Assembly: GCF_001411555.2 (NCBI RefSeq)
Contig: NC_049909.1
Span: 15,806,686 to 15,870,685, forward strand
DNA: 64,000 bases
Source: Juglans regia
Lineage: Eukaryota; Streptophyta; Magnoliopsida; Fagales; Juglandaceae
Direction: 5' to 3'
Shown here piece by piece: positions 48,823 through 60,800 of the stretch. The notes beneath the pieces were generated by a model. The model made no database searches. It saw only the letters and a program-made list of their open reading frames with translations, and was not told the origin of the DNA. Position numbers and translations under genes: made by a program. Position 1 is the stretch's first letter. Each line of letters opens with the position of its first letter.

Positions 48823-51800
48823 ATGGCCGACCACTCCGATGATTTAGACCAACTCCTGGATAGTAAGCTCATAACTCTCCGTGTGCGTGTGTGCGCGAGC
48901 GCTTGTGTGTGAAAATTGCAGGTTGAATGACTTCTCGTGATTGCAGGTGCTTTGGATGACTTCGAAAATCTCGACCTCAATCCTTCCCTTCAAAGGTTCT
49001 ATATGTTTTTCCTCCAATTTCTCTTCTCCAAAGTTTTGGTCTTTGACACCTATCATCTCTGAAAATTCCTCTTTCGTTTGCCTATGATAGAAATAAAGAG
49101 GCTAGAGAGACCAAGCAAGATGGGCCACCCACTCTGCCCTCCGGGATTCAAGGACTGGGCATGGGTTTGCCCGACCTGAGAAGCAAGAAAAAAGGGAAGC
49201 AAAAGGTTTCCAAGGATTCTCATGTTTCTGAGGCGCTTGACAAGCTCAGAGAGCAGACTATGGAGGCTGTTAAAGGACTTGAATCGGTGACTGGTGCTAA
49301 ACCCGGCGGAGGAGATGATTTGGGCAGTGATGCTATGATGGAGGATTGGGTCAAGCAATTTGAAGAGCTTACTGGGTCTCAGGTAATGTGCTTGAAACTT
49401 TTTGTGAAGTTTCCTTTTGGGCTTCGTCAATTTTTAACCTATCTGGTTGAATGTTTGATTGAGACTTGCGGTTTGAGTTATGAACCAATTATGAATTCTT
49501 ATCGAGATACGATATTTTTTTTTTCTCCAATTTGTTGTGAGTAATAGGTTTGAAGAATATTGCAGGTATTTAATGATTTTTAACTCTATGGGCTTGTTCT
49601 TTGTAACATGATAGCATGGAAATTTGTTTGTAAAAAACCAAAAGTTGACCCTTTATTGTTAAGTGTCACATTAACGGGATGAGTTGTGATGGGATTGCAC
49701 GGCTCAAGTCTCATATGGCATGTTTACTAGATAGATAAGTGATTGCAGGATCTCCATTTGTAATAATATTTTTTCTTCTTGGAGTATAGCATAGACTTTG
49801 TTAGCACCTTCCTTGAATGTTATGCAGTGTTGGACACCGTGTAATGCTGTCCTTAGCGAAGACATTAGATTTGAGTGGGGAGATTTTGTTCCCCTTAATT
49901 GTTAAGCCTCGTACTGGTGGTTGAGTTGTGAAGGATTTGCATGGGTTCCGTGTCAATTGTAAGATTTTCTTGGTGGAAGTGGATTTTATAAGCTATTACA
50001 AGAAGCGTCAATTGTAACACTCTAGAACTTTTGAAGCATAGTGCAGATGTCCTAGGTCATGATAATGTCATGGTTTTGGCAGAGAAATTTAAGTTTGAAG
50101 CAGTGTAAGGAGTTGAGAAGTTTGTATAAATTTATTAAATAATCAAAATAGAATGTTCACGGTATATTTCTATAAACTTTCTCATGGAATTAAATAATCA
50201 TAGTTTTTTCCCTTTTAGTAAACAGGGAAAGGATTGGAGTTCAATTGTAATTGTGCCAAAAGCTTGTAAAAAAAGAAAAAAAGTGTGATGCTAATTGCGA
50301 TGGCACACTTGTGCATCACTCTTTTAACCATATTGCAAATAGAGAGTCCTACCTATCTAAAAGAAATTAGGGATTTTGCAGTAGTATTGTGCAATACTAT
50401 TATTGATATGTTATTTATTCATCTTGCTCTCATGTCGCATCATTGGTGGAAGAGTGCTCAAAGTAAATAGATTACTTATGATGTGATGAGGTCTTTTCAG
50501 AATTGCAAGGGATCAAAATGCAGCTGTGGGATATTCTTTCTTTTGTATTGACAATAATATTTAGTGGAATGTCAACTTTTTTAGGGATGTTAATGACTGG
50601 GAAGTGGATGATGTTAAGGCTTTTCTGGAAAGACTTCATAGTTCAAAGTTGATGCTAGGTAGGGAGGACAGCATGCTGCGGATTCCTGCAGGAAATTCTA
50701 AGTTCTCAGTTTCCTCTTTTTACAGCATATTAACCAGTCACAAGAGCTGTGAATTCCCCTGGAAAAACATATGGAAAGTGAAAGTTCCTTCCAAGGTCGC
50801 TTTTTTCTGTTGGGTGGTATCCCTGGGCAGAGTGTTGACAACTGAAAATCTTAGAAGGACCGATATGTACATTGCTGATTGGTGTGTCATGTGCAAGAAG
50901 GATGGGGAATCTGTTAATCATCTCTTTCTTCATTGTGAAGTGGCCAGGTTCTTGTGGAATGAGGTTTTGAATCGGTTTGGTCTTCTTTGGGTAATGCCTA
51001 AGGAAGTGGTGGATTTATTGGTAGGGTGGAAGGGATTGAAGGGTAGCAAGAATGCTGTTGATATTTGGAAGATGATTCCTTCTTGTCTCATGTGGTGTCT
51101 ATGGCTTGAAAGGAATGAGAGATGCTTCGAAGACAAAGAATGTTCATTAGGAGACCTTAGGGATTTTTTCTTTAGTACTTTGAGTTTGTGGGCTAAAACT
51201 TTTGTAATGGTTGATAATTTCTAGAATTTGTTTTAGATTTTCCTTTGTATACATCTTGTGTACTTAGGCTTATGCCTATTCTTGGGAATAAAATCTCTTA
51301 TTACTTATCAAAAAAAGAAATCGGGGTTTTGCAGTGAATGAGATTTTCTCAAAATAATGAAAACCATATTGTAGAGAAGCTTAGGATACTTTAATTCTCA
51401 AGATAACTCATCTCTTCCCTTTCTCTTTGCAGAAAAAATTTGCTTGCTTAACTTTTGCTTTAATGGGAAATACTTTTTTTTTTTTGATAGGTAATCATAG
51501 GAATTTTATTAATAGAAATAGGCAAAGCCCAGGTACACAAGTAGTATACATGAGAAACACCTAGTTAGCTTTAATGGGAAATACTAACTGGCAGCTCCTG
51601 ACTTAATTCCATATTTGTACTTTATTTTGTGGCCGAAGAAATCTTAGAGAGTCAGACTTTGAAACTGCATCGATCTGAGCTGAAGAAAAATTTAATCGTA
51701 AGAAATAGGTTGTTGCGAATTTGTCAAACATTTCTGGATTCGTGACACTCGCATACACACAAGTATAGATTCTTGAGTTGTTTGAAAAATAGAAAGGCCG

Positions 51801-53147
51801 GGATAGGAAGCAAGCCTTTTTGGATTGCACCAGAAGTAGAGGAGTAAGAATGTTTGCTGGATCAGTAGTTGCAAAATTTCAACCCGAAATTTGATTATGT
51901 GGAGTAAAGTGGATTTAGGCTATGAAGTATATTATGTTAGTCAGAATGATGTTTTTTCTTTATGCTATTGCATCCTGCAGGTGCTGTAGAAGTTGGAGTT
52001 ATGGTTCCACGCAAATACGTTTGGGATTCATTCCATGTGTTTTCTATCAAATCACTGTTCAATGCCGTTTCACTGTTTGGTATAATCTCTGAAAGTTTGA
52101 AATATCTTGGGCATTTTCTCCAGGACATGGAATCTATTGTTGAGACCATGATGCAACAGCTTTTGTCCAAGGAGATTCTTCAAGAACCAATGAAGGAAAT
52201 TGGAGAAAGATATCCAAAGTGGCTGGAAGATCATAAAGCCAGCTTGAATGCAGAAGAATATGAACGTTATTCTCGCCAATATAAACTCATAAAAGATCTA
52301 AATGAACTTTACGAAAATGATCCTAGTAACTTCAACAGGGTTGTTGAGCTGATGCAGAAAATGCAGGAATGTGGACAGCCTCCAAACGATATTGTCCAAG
52401 AGCTTGCTCCTGATTTTGATCTAGCTAATCTTGGACAGATGTAAGTGCTCTACTTTTTATTTTACTAAATATTACCTGAGCATTTAATATAAAATGTCAT
52501 TAGCAAAGCTGTCTCTTATCGAGGCCTTTGAGAGTGTGAAGTCTCAGGAATTAATTGCTCTTCCAGCATCATACTAGCTGACACTTGTGATATTCTCAGC
52601 TGAAGTGTGAATCCGAAATTAGTTTTGATTTAAGGAGTTTGTCCTTTTATTCGTGTGCGTAAAGAAAGAAAAAAAAAAAAGGTACAAATTTGTAAGAGTA
52701 TTCCATTGGCTAAGAGTGTCATACCCCTACAAATGCATGTATCCATCATGCCAGATTGGCCGAGAGAAGTCATGCCTTTTAGTTGGATTGAGGCATATAC
52801 CCCTAGTGAGAGTATAAATTTGTAAGAGTATTCCATTGGCTAAGAGTGTCATACCCCTACAAATGCATGTATCCATCATGCCAGATTGGCCGAGAGAAGT
52901 CATGCCTTTTAGTTGGATTGAGGCATATACCCCTAGTGCCAAATTCCTCACTCGTTGGCATGTATTTTTCCCTTGATGTTTAAAATAAAGTTCTGCAACA
53001 ATTGGAGGTGTTAGGATATTAGATGCACTATCTTGTGGTAGTAGACATTGCTCATTTTATCAGTAGTCTTAGCTACTGAAGCCAACACCTCTCTTTTGCA
53101 GATCTCCAGAGATGCTCGACTCCCAGTCAAATTGTTCCATAATGTGA
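48823..53147 (+). CDS. PEX19: PEX19, farnesylated peroxisomal membrane protein import receptor
   Basis: Five exons: 48823-48862, 48947-48995, 49091-49382, 52124-52440, 53102-53147, all GT-AG with matching phase, giving 247 aa. This is the usual length for plant PEX19. The N-terminus [13 protein letters not shown] with [11 protein letters not shown] is the acidic PEX3-binding part. Then comes [14 protein letters not shown], a helical middle with [16 protein letters not shown], and the cargo-binding helical domain with [19 protein letters not shown] and [20 protein letters not shown]. The end, NCSIM, is a CaaX box, so farnesylation of the cysteine is expected. PEX19 is a cytosolic chaperone that binds peroxisomal membrane proteins and docks on PEX3. 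Intron 3 (2741 bp) contains two LINE insertions and intron 4 a 130-bp tandem duplication. The coding frame is intact. Confidence 0.95.
50383..51314 (+). mobile_element. 5'-truncated sense-strand LINE in PEX19 intron 3
   Basis: It begins in the ORF2 region [12 protein letters not shown] (about 50490). One long frame (50604-51224) carries [38 protein letters not shown] and [18 protein letters not shown], the zf-RVT zinc domain that ends this LINE family. The 3' UTR has TGTATACATCTTGTGTAC and ends TTACTTATCAAAAAAAG. Flanks AAGAAATTAGGGATTTTGCA (from 50361) and AAGAAATCGGGGTTTTGCAG (from 51315) look like a decayed TSD of about 21 bp. Confidence 0.8.
51475..51567 (-). mobile_element. 93-bp antisense LINE 3' end in PEX19 intron 3
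   Basis: GCTTTAATGGGAAATACT (18 bp) is repeated exactly at 51457-51474 and 51568-51585. The insert starts with T's and GATAGGTAAT and contains GGCAAAGCCCAGGTACACAA, the complement of the 3' UTR seen in the 50383-51314 LINE and in the SEC16 intron copy. It is a clean, strongly 5'-truncated insertion. Confidence 0.9.
52683..52938. repeat. Perfect 130-bp tandem duplication in PEX19 intron 4
   Basis: Copies at about 52683-52812 and 52813-52938 are identical from AAATTTGTAAGAGTATTCCA through GGCATATACCCCTAGTG. No difference is visible by eye over about 123 bp, so the duplication is recent or the copies are being homogenised. Small reverse ORFs across it are by-products. Confidence 0.9.
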
Positions 53148-53149
53148 GG

Positions 53150-53205
53150 AAATGTCTTCTATCCAGTGATTACCTATCAAAAAGAAAAATGTCTTCTATC
53201 CAGTG
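53150..53205 (+). mobile_element. Tail-only LINE footprint in the PEX19 3' UTR
   Basis: AAATGTCTTCTATCCAGTG (19 bp) occurs exactly at 53150-53168 and 53187-53205. Between the copies lies an 18-nt insert, ATTACCTATCAAAAAGAA, matching the LINE tail ATTACTTATCAAAAAAAG seen at about 51300-51317. It begins three bases after the PEX19 stop codon. Confidence 0.8.
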
Positions 53206-54910
53206 GCATGTCCCCCCAACCCCAGGCTGTTCGTTTATATGGTGGATATTGTTATTTGTTGAATATTTGTAGGAAATAAATTGTTTTATGCTCCAAGAAC
53301 TAGATGATGATGATGACGACGACGACGAAGATGAGTTCCGCAATTTCAGAGCTTCAGTGTCGGTTCATTTCAAGCTTTGTACCTGATCTGACGTTGTATC
53401 CTGAGTCAAATTGTGGCTTTTGTGGGTGCTAAGTTCAGCAATTTGCTTGTGAGGACGTTACATCTCATGCTCTTCTTTTACAGGGGTTTCTATAGATTTA
53501 CACTTTCTTGGGTCAAAACTCTGCATTCGCCACTTTGCAAGTTGTGAAAGCTGATGATTAAGCACTGTAGTAAGGCTATTGCTTGTCACAGTCTGATAAA
53601 AATGCTTCACAACGCACCTGAGCTATCAAATTGAATATGGATGCTAAAACTGAAAGAATATCAAGTCTGAGTTGATATTTTTTTTATAGGGAAAAGTTGG
53701 ATGTTCTTTGTGAGTCATTAGTGCATCCGAACACATCCAATATCCTTGCAATGGACCAATTTTGATTTAAATTTAGTTTTAATTTTTTTAGACAAGGGGT
53801 AATATAACACATGAACTTTTTTTTTTTAAGGCTCCTTAACCACTTAAATTTTATCGAGAAATGTCTAAGCTATAAAGAAATTTTATAAAAATAAATTTAT
53901 AAATTGATGTGATTGTAATTTAATATGAACAAAATCAAATGAGAACGAATCCTATTATTAATAAATTTATCACAAAAGGCAAAAAAGGTGTGGCATAATT
54001 TGGCAAAATCAAGACTGGACAAGAATCAAAGGGGCATCATTAAAGTGATGGATGGGGGATGGCTCGTCAGTCGACTGCATTACCATGCATCGTTAATTAT
54101 CGAGAGAGATGGTAGAGTTTTCCACGTTTGTCATGAGTTGTGAGAAATCATTGCCCTTCCCCTTTTAACTTGATTGACATTGGAAAGTCACCTGGATATT
54201 CTGGATTTGGATTTGCTCGTGTTAAATGGGTTGGAGTTGCCCGAGGCTGGGTATTCTGGATTTCATGTACGTAATTTGGGCACGCGTGATTGGTGTTCGA
54301 GGAATTACCTCACCGGAAATTTGAGCAATTTCAGTATTTCAGACATACGATGCTACTATGGTCTTTCGGAGTATCTACCATCTAGAAGATCTCAATGACG
54401 TCTAAATTGGGAGGAGGGGAAAAGATGATATCATGATTTAAAGTCCGGAGAACAGATTTATAAGTTTATGATGGTAATTTGAACCTTCTCAGTCATCTTT
54501 TTGCCTTCTAACATCGCCCCCTTTTTGGTTGAGTATGTAACACTACCCAATATATAGGTTAGCCAATGGGGAGGGGGAGACGAATCAAAAGAAACGGCGA
54601 AGCTTTATATGGACAAAACTTGTAAAAAATGATCACAAACAAAATCAATATTACAAGAAAGTCAATTGATTATAACAATCATGTATGATTTTCATTGCCA
54701 ATGTCCTTTGGGAGAGTGACATAATCCCCCCCCCCACCATCTTGCTTAATCCATCACAAAACTTGTGTCCTGGAAGAAACCACGGAAGCCCATGCAAAGC
54801 AATGCTCCTCATTTCAATCCCACGTCTCCAATATCTGTCCAAATTTTCCCAAAACTTGCTCCATCATCCCAGGCATCGGTTCATTCAGATCATGATCAGA
54901 AACTTCATAC
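53206..54910. other. PEX19 3' UTR and convergent PEX19-GT8 spacer
   Basis: 53206 to about 53650 looks like PEX19 3' UTR, with a GAT/GAC run at 53304-53332. 53650-54600 has AT-rich patches and no recognisable gene. 54650-54910 is probably 3' UTR of the minus-strand GT8 gene and includes a run of C's near 54727-54737. Confidence 0.45.
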
Positions 54911-57863
54911 TCAATATAACTTGTTGAACCCTGGAGGAGGGGAAGATTCACCCAGTTTTGGGAAGAAGGCTTCCCTTTCAAGTGAGACTTGAAGGCATGC
55001 CATGATCTTGACCATCGCTACCCATGCGAACGGTGCAGCACAAAATGCATAGCCAAAGACGGCAAGAGCTCTTACAACTCCATCTGAGTACCAAGGAAAT
55101 GCCATGACCAGAAGGGACCCAAAGATCCCAAGCCATAGCACCAGAACTGGTAGCATTGGCAGTAAAAATGCATTAATGGCTATGGAGCAGAGTCCAAAAG
55201 AGCCGAACAAGTATATGGTCCAGCCTATCAGTGGATGAACTGTGTGCGGAATAATGAAGAAGGGTACCACATAGGAGGCAAGAATAGACCACACTGCGAT
55301 TACTTTGAGCCCTGTCTGTATAAAGGAGATGTTCTTCTCCGATCTCCGGTAGCATATCTTGGAGAAGCTGGGCCGTGCTAGACGAGTCATTGTTATTATT
55401 CCTACATAAATTGCAAACTGTATGAGTATTGCGGGTATCTCTGCAGCATACCTGTATATAGAAAATATGTTAGCGTCACAACTATTCTTTGCAATTGATT
55501 TCAAAAAATGAACAAAATATTTGTAACTTCTTATCTCTCTTTTATTAAAGATGCCATAAAATATTCGTTCATGTTTGAAACTTGATCTGTTTTTTTCTAT
55601 ATTTTGTCTGAAAAAACAGCGCATAAGAATGCCTAATCTTACCCCAGCGTTTGACGACGCTGTTCGTGCCATGAAATGCCCAAGGGCAGGACAGGCCAGG
55701 ACCACCAGTACCATGGCTTCAACCATGGTGCACCTGGGAATGTAATCACGCTGTTGGGTCCACAAGGTACACTCCAGCGGAGTCTAAGATCTGGAACATC
55801 AAACTAAAGTAATTAAGATAAGCACATAGTTAAAGATAAATGCATTACTTCAAGAACAAATAAACAATTGAAGTTTAAAGCAGAAGAAAAATGGAGAAAT
55901 TTTATTTATTCTCTGGTTTACGTACAATAGTAAGTAGCATCCATTTGATAGCCCAATGGAAGTCTGAAGGTTCCGTCAAGCTTGGTGCCGTTGGGGGGTG
56001 GATGGAACAAAGGCCGATCAAGCAAATTCGGGAAGTATCCGCAAATAAAACCCTGGTCTGCACCATCTGGATTCTCTCTTCCAATCTCTAAGTCATGAAC
56101 CATGTCCTTGAACACCTCCATTGATGGCTGCAGAACCAGTTTCATAACAACACCCATTAAACACATTCAAGCCAAGTTCTGAAACGAATTATTATCGATT
56201 TTATTGACTGAGACCCAATTCCTCATTAGTTTTAGAAACTCATTTAACAGAAACATAAGCAAGAGTTGGAATTTTTACCTGCAAGACGAAGAGTCCAGTG
56301 TGAAAGATGCAAGGGTTGATAAAGACAGCACAAAACTGTCCACATTGGAACAACTCATCAGTTTTCTGAAGGAAGAGATTATCAGCATCGAGCATGATAA
56401 CCCTGTCATATTCGACCAGGCGCCATGCATAGAGTTTGTTCAATGTCAACTTGAATCTCCTGTCGAAGTTGGACTGATCCTTGTATGGATTATCCAGATT
56501 TTCAACTCTCACCACCTTTGCCCCATCTTCCTGTTCCCTAGACCACAGATCAAACATGATAACCCGTCACTCCATTTTCAACAACCCTTTTCATCTGATC
56601 AGAATTAGCCCATACCTAAAAAACTGCCCATAAATGAATAGATTCAAGGGGATGGTAACAAATTCATGGGGCCACAGCCACTCTCTCCCTATTTGTTTCT
56701 TGGGAAGGAAATCTAGGAAATTATCTCACACTACCTGAACAAGTAACAAAAGAAAAAGGAAACAGCGGTGTAAATTGAAAGCAACACATACGCTTTCGAT
56801 TCTTATATTGTCTGGTTCTTCAGCCACGAAGATGACCCCAAACTCACCATGATTATGATACAAAAAGTCAGAGCTTACAGATCCCATGTGACAGTCAAGC
56901 TTACGTAACAATGGCAATATGTGTAACACGGTGATAATAAAGTAAAGATTTTTTTTTTTTACAATTGATGTAACAAGTTTGAGGATTACGCTTAATTATA
57001 CATTAAATAAATTATTAATGTGGACATTTATCACTTTAATCACTATAAATTATGACTAGTTCACAAAATGACATATTTACTGGGAAATTGATGTGGTTTC
57101 AATTCTAAACGTAAAAGCACCGTTTATCTTAAAAGTTTAAGCTTGAATTTAGGATGTCTGCTCTCTGAGATTTCACATGAAAGCACCAATTATCCTAAAA
57201 CACTTCAAAGCTGAGGAGGAGGAAGATTTACTTTATACTAACAACACTAAATTAGTAAAATATTTAAACAGATAGGAACAGAACCTGAGCTCTTTTTTCC
57301 AACGCGGATAGCTAAGCTAAGCTGAAAAAAAAAACAATTCGGGGCCACCTCTGTTTCTGCTTTATGGGGGCAGCCAAGCAAAACCATCAGCAATATTACC
57401 AATGGTTTGGTTTGAACAACACTATAGCTGATCGTCTTATCCTTTTTTGAGCAAGAGGATGCTAACCAGCAACAGAGGTCCACGCCGGCGTACGTTAGAG
57501 ACAGACAGATCGAACAAGACAAAAACGGTGCCGCACGGAAGTTGCAAACAAAAAGGGGGAAAGGAAGGGAAAGCGGTCGGTTTGATGAGAGACTCACAGA
57601 GCTCGGACCCATCGGAGAGGAACGTCGAGGGAGGCAATGACGACGAGATCGGCGTCCACGTCCAGCTCGGCGAGCGATCTGAGCATGACACGTGTGGCCA
57701 CGTAGAAATCGTAGTCCCTCGTCGTCCCCACGTACATAATCGTCGCGTAAGCGTTCCGGTGCTTCTCCCTCTCCTCCAACGCCGTCGTCTCGTGAACATG
57801 AGCGAAGAGCAGTAACAGAATCCTCAGAAACCCCACAACCTTGAACATCTCTCTCCGGCCCAT
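54911..57863 (-). CDS. GT8 glycosyltransferase, IPUT1/PGSIP6-like (inositol phosphorylceramide glucuronosyltransferase)
   Basis: Five exons on the minus strand: 57863-57598, 56537-56279, 56127-55926, 55790-55643, 55451-54911, all GT-AG and in phase, giving 471 aa. After a hydrophobic N-terminal signal (LRILLLLFAHV), the GT8 fold begins at NAYATIMYVGTTRDYDFYVA. VRVENLDNPY and FKLTLNKLYAW follow. The metal-binding DXD is in MLDADNLFL, and FINPCIFHTGLFVLQ and NPDGADQGF are acceptor-site motifs. Exon 4 has GPNSVITFPGAPWLKPWYWW. The last exon encodes five to six membrane segments (for example ILIQFAIYVGIITM, PVLVLWLGIFGSLLVMAF) and ends GFNKLY. Proteins of this architecture are Golgi enzymes adding glucuronic acid to inositol phosphorylceramide, the first step of GIPC sphingolipid headgroups. 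Substrate is inferred from family resemblance. Intron 1 (1060 bp) holds an unexplained possible exon pair. Confidence 0.92.
56540..56929 (-). other. Unassigned exon-like pair inside GT8 intron 1
   Basis: On the minus strand a frame ending near 56790 contains KLDCHMGSVSSDFLYHNHG and FGVIFVAEEPDNIRIES, followed by a donor-like GTATGT. An acceptor-like TTTTTTAG then precedes, in the same phase, VWANSDQMKRVVENGVTGYH and a stop (about 56610-56545). The composition looks coding-like, but I do not recognise the family, and the GT8 protein is complete without it. It may be a captured exon fragment or chance. Confidence 0.3.
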
Positions 57864-57869
57864 CGTTCC

Positions 57870-60800
57870 TTGGAGTTCGTTTGGAGAGCTCAGGTCGTGA
57901 AGAAGTCAAAGGTCCTTCCAATATACCGATATAGTGCTGGATGATTAGAGTATTTAACGTGCTGGATGGGGCCGGGCCCCGGGGACAAAGTCAATGTAGT
58001 CGGACTTTATTTCCATCTAACCAAACAGTCTCGACTCTCGAGTACTAGTGTCTGACTATTGTTAATCCCGACCCTTTAAGAGGCTCTCCGTGGACGGTCG
58101 ACGTGACATGCATGATTTTAAGATTAGAGTCGTGCTATACCATCCCGAGTTTACGAGAGAGCTACCGACAATTTCAAATGATTTTTTTTTTTATATCTTT
58201 AAATATTTTTTTTAAAAAAATAATATTTATAATTATAAAAAAATAATTTACAAAAAATAAATAAATACGATATTCATAAATAGTGGGCCAAAAAATTCAA
58301 ATCTCCTAAATATACGTAGGTATAGTCATTAATGACTAGGTATCAATGAATTAGAGTAAAAATAATAAAGAAAAAATTTATTTACCAACTTAATTTTTAT
58401 CATTTTATAATATGATATTAAATGATAAATTTATAAATAAAATATAATAAATAATTTTAAATTATTTAATATTATATTATAAGATGATAAAAATTGAGAT
58501 GATGAATAATATTACTCAATAATAAATGAGAACCAAAGAGTCCTATAAAGAAATTCAAATATTATAAAAAAATATTTCAGATGATCTATAAATAGTAATA
58601 AAATAATTTATAAATATTAATAAATTGTTTATAACTAATAATAAAACAATCTTAAAATATCTAAAATAATTTAATTTTTTAAAAAAATAATATTTATAAT
58701 CGTAAAATGTATAAATATCGTACAATAATTTAAAAATAAATAAATATCATATTCACGCAAAAAGAATTAAATTTTTAATAATAAATATTATTTTTTTTTC
58801 AAACGATTACGTAATGCATCTATCATCGACTAATTATAGTATTACTCTTTTTCTAAACAAGGTTCATCGTATGATAGACCCTGTGCCGAAAAGGACACAC
58901 AAATGCTAAAAAAAAAAAAAAAAAAAAAGAAATACTTATATAGATATACCCGTCGGTCCCCAAGCCGTATCATTCTTAGTCCATGTGTCCACAATTAATG
59001 TCACAATCGATTCACAAGATATTTTTATCAACAAAAGACAGATTGGATTAGACTCCTTTCCTCATTGTTTAGCACATTTGTCAAGATTTATTATCAACAA
59101 GAGAGAGATTCCATTCCATTCCTTGGCCTTATTGTTTGGTGTGTACTTAAGTAGCACATTTCCCATCGGCCTTCCATTCAACGTTTACTATAATATCAAA
59201 CGAGAATGGCTATCGTGAACAAATTATACAAAATAAATTTATAAATTTATTATATTTATTTTATAATAAAAATAATTTTATAATCTTATATATTATGTTA
59301 AACTACATTAATTTATAAATTTATTTTTATATAATTTAAAATATTTTCCATATTAAATTAAATAGAGATAAGTGTACAAACGAAATGCACGCTTCTTTAT
59401 ACTTACAAATTCTCGCATCTTTTTATATATAAATATATATATATTTCCACAGTTGACTAAATAATAATTTTTTTCATATATATGTAAAGAATATTAACTT
59501 ATTTCTATTTTAATGGAAGAGACACAAATACGTTAAGTGAGTACTAAAATATTTATTCAATATTAAATAATATCTGAAGACCACTGACACCTGACACCCA
59601 CATTGAGCCTACCCGACACCCTGCTAGACCACCGCATCAGGTAAGTGGGTGGACATTTTTTTGTAAACTCATCGCATCAGGTTGTGAGTTTATTTTTTTG
59701 TAATCTCTTTGTAGTTAAAATATTTACCAAAGAGTTAACATGCGAGCGAGGCTTGGGTGTGATCCCCACCTGTTTGAGATACACTCGCCTGCCCTCATAT
59801 ATATATATATATATATAATATTTTTTATTTTTTATTTTTCAATATATATTATATATAGATATGAAAACAATGCCTTTTAATGAGTTAAAAAAACTCCATA
59901 CACGATCTCATTTAGGCAATGTATAACCTAAATCTATTCCTCTCCCGATATTTCTTTTTCCTTTCCCTTGTCTCTCCCGTCTCCCTCGTTCTATGAGTCT
60001 TTTCAACCGCTACATCATCTACGTTGTCACCCTTGTCGTCTCTCACTTCCACTCTCAGGTGAGATCTCCCTCGTTGTCTCTAGTCTCTTCAGCCGCTACG
60101 ACGGCTGCGCCGTTCTCTGTTGGTCTCTCATGTCATTGTCGTCGTTCTTGCTTCCCATTGAAGCCTACAACCACGGGTGGGCGAACGGCCCATGGGCCAA
60201 TCCACTAGCCCGACATCTTGGCAAAGTTACCCACTATAGGACGAGATTGGGGCTTGAAGACTGACTCGATACCTCGTCCATGCGAGTGTAAGGGGTGAGG
60301 TGTGGGCGGATAACAGGCTTAATACATAATAATAAATATTATAAAACTAATTTTGGATCTTCCTCTTTGACATTTTCGTAAAATTCAATTCCTATGAAAA
60401 GATACGAAGGATAAATATTGAAAACGTTAAGATTTTAGCAGTTTAGGGTTTCCAAAGTTGACTCAAGACCTTAATTGTTTTATACGTAAGATATAGATAT
60501 AATATTTAATTGATAATTGCTTCTTCTCCAAAACTTTAGTGATGCAACAATGACTATATATATGTAAGATGGATCATGCCGTACCGACAATAGATTAAAT
60601 GCATGGCATTATTAGGTGGAAGAAGACTATTAATTATTGTTTAAAAATGGTAGAGTAGAGTAGAGTAGTAGTAGTAGTACTCTATATATCTATCTAAAAT
60701 TTACTTCTAAAGGACGTGACAACCACGCCCAATCGTGAACAAAGATTACTAGGACTAGGAGAAGTAAATCCAGCACGCGCCTGCAATTAAAATTCAAGAA

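Noticed and set aside
51962..52123. In-frame extension before PEX19 exon 4 ([12 protein letters not shown]...)
   Set aside because: An acceptor (CTCCAG) at 52123 and the family sequence [10 protein letters not shown] place the exon start at 52124; the upstream part is intron.
52630..52951. Two nearly identical minus-strand peptides ([20 protein letters not shown])
   Set aside because: They are translations of the 130-bp tandem duplication in PEX19 intron 4, not genes.
57247..57921. 224-codon minus-strand ORF over GT8 exon 1
   Set aside because: It is in a different frame from the GT8 signal and catalytic motifs. The frame from 57863 carries NAYATIMY and continues across spliced exons.
59968..60264. 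98-codon ORF in a CT-rich patch
   Set aside because: Ser/Pro/Leu-rich low-complexity translation with no start context or domain; more likely UTR-like or repeat sequence.
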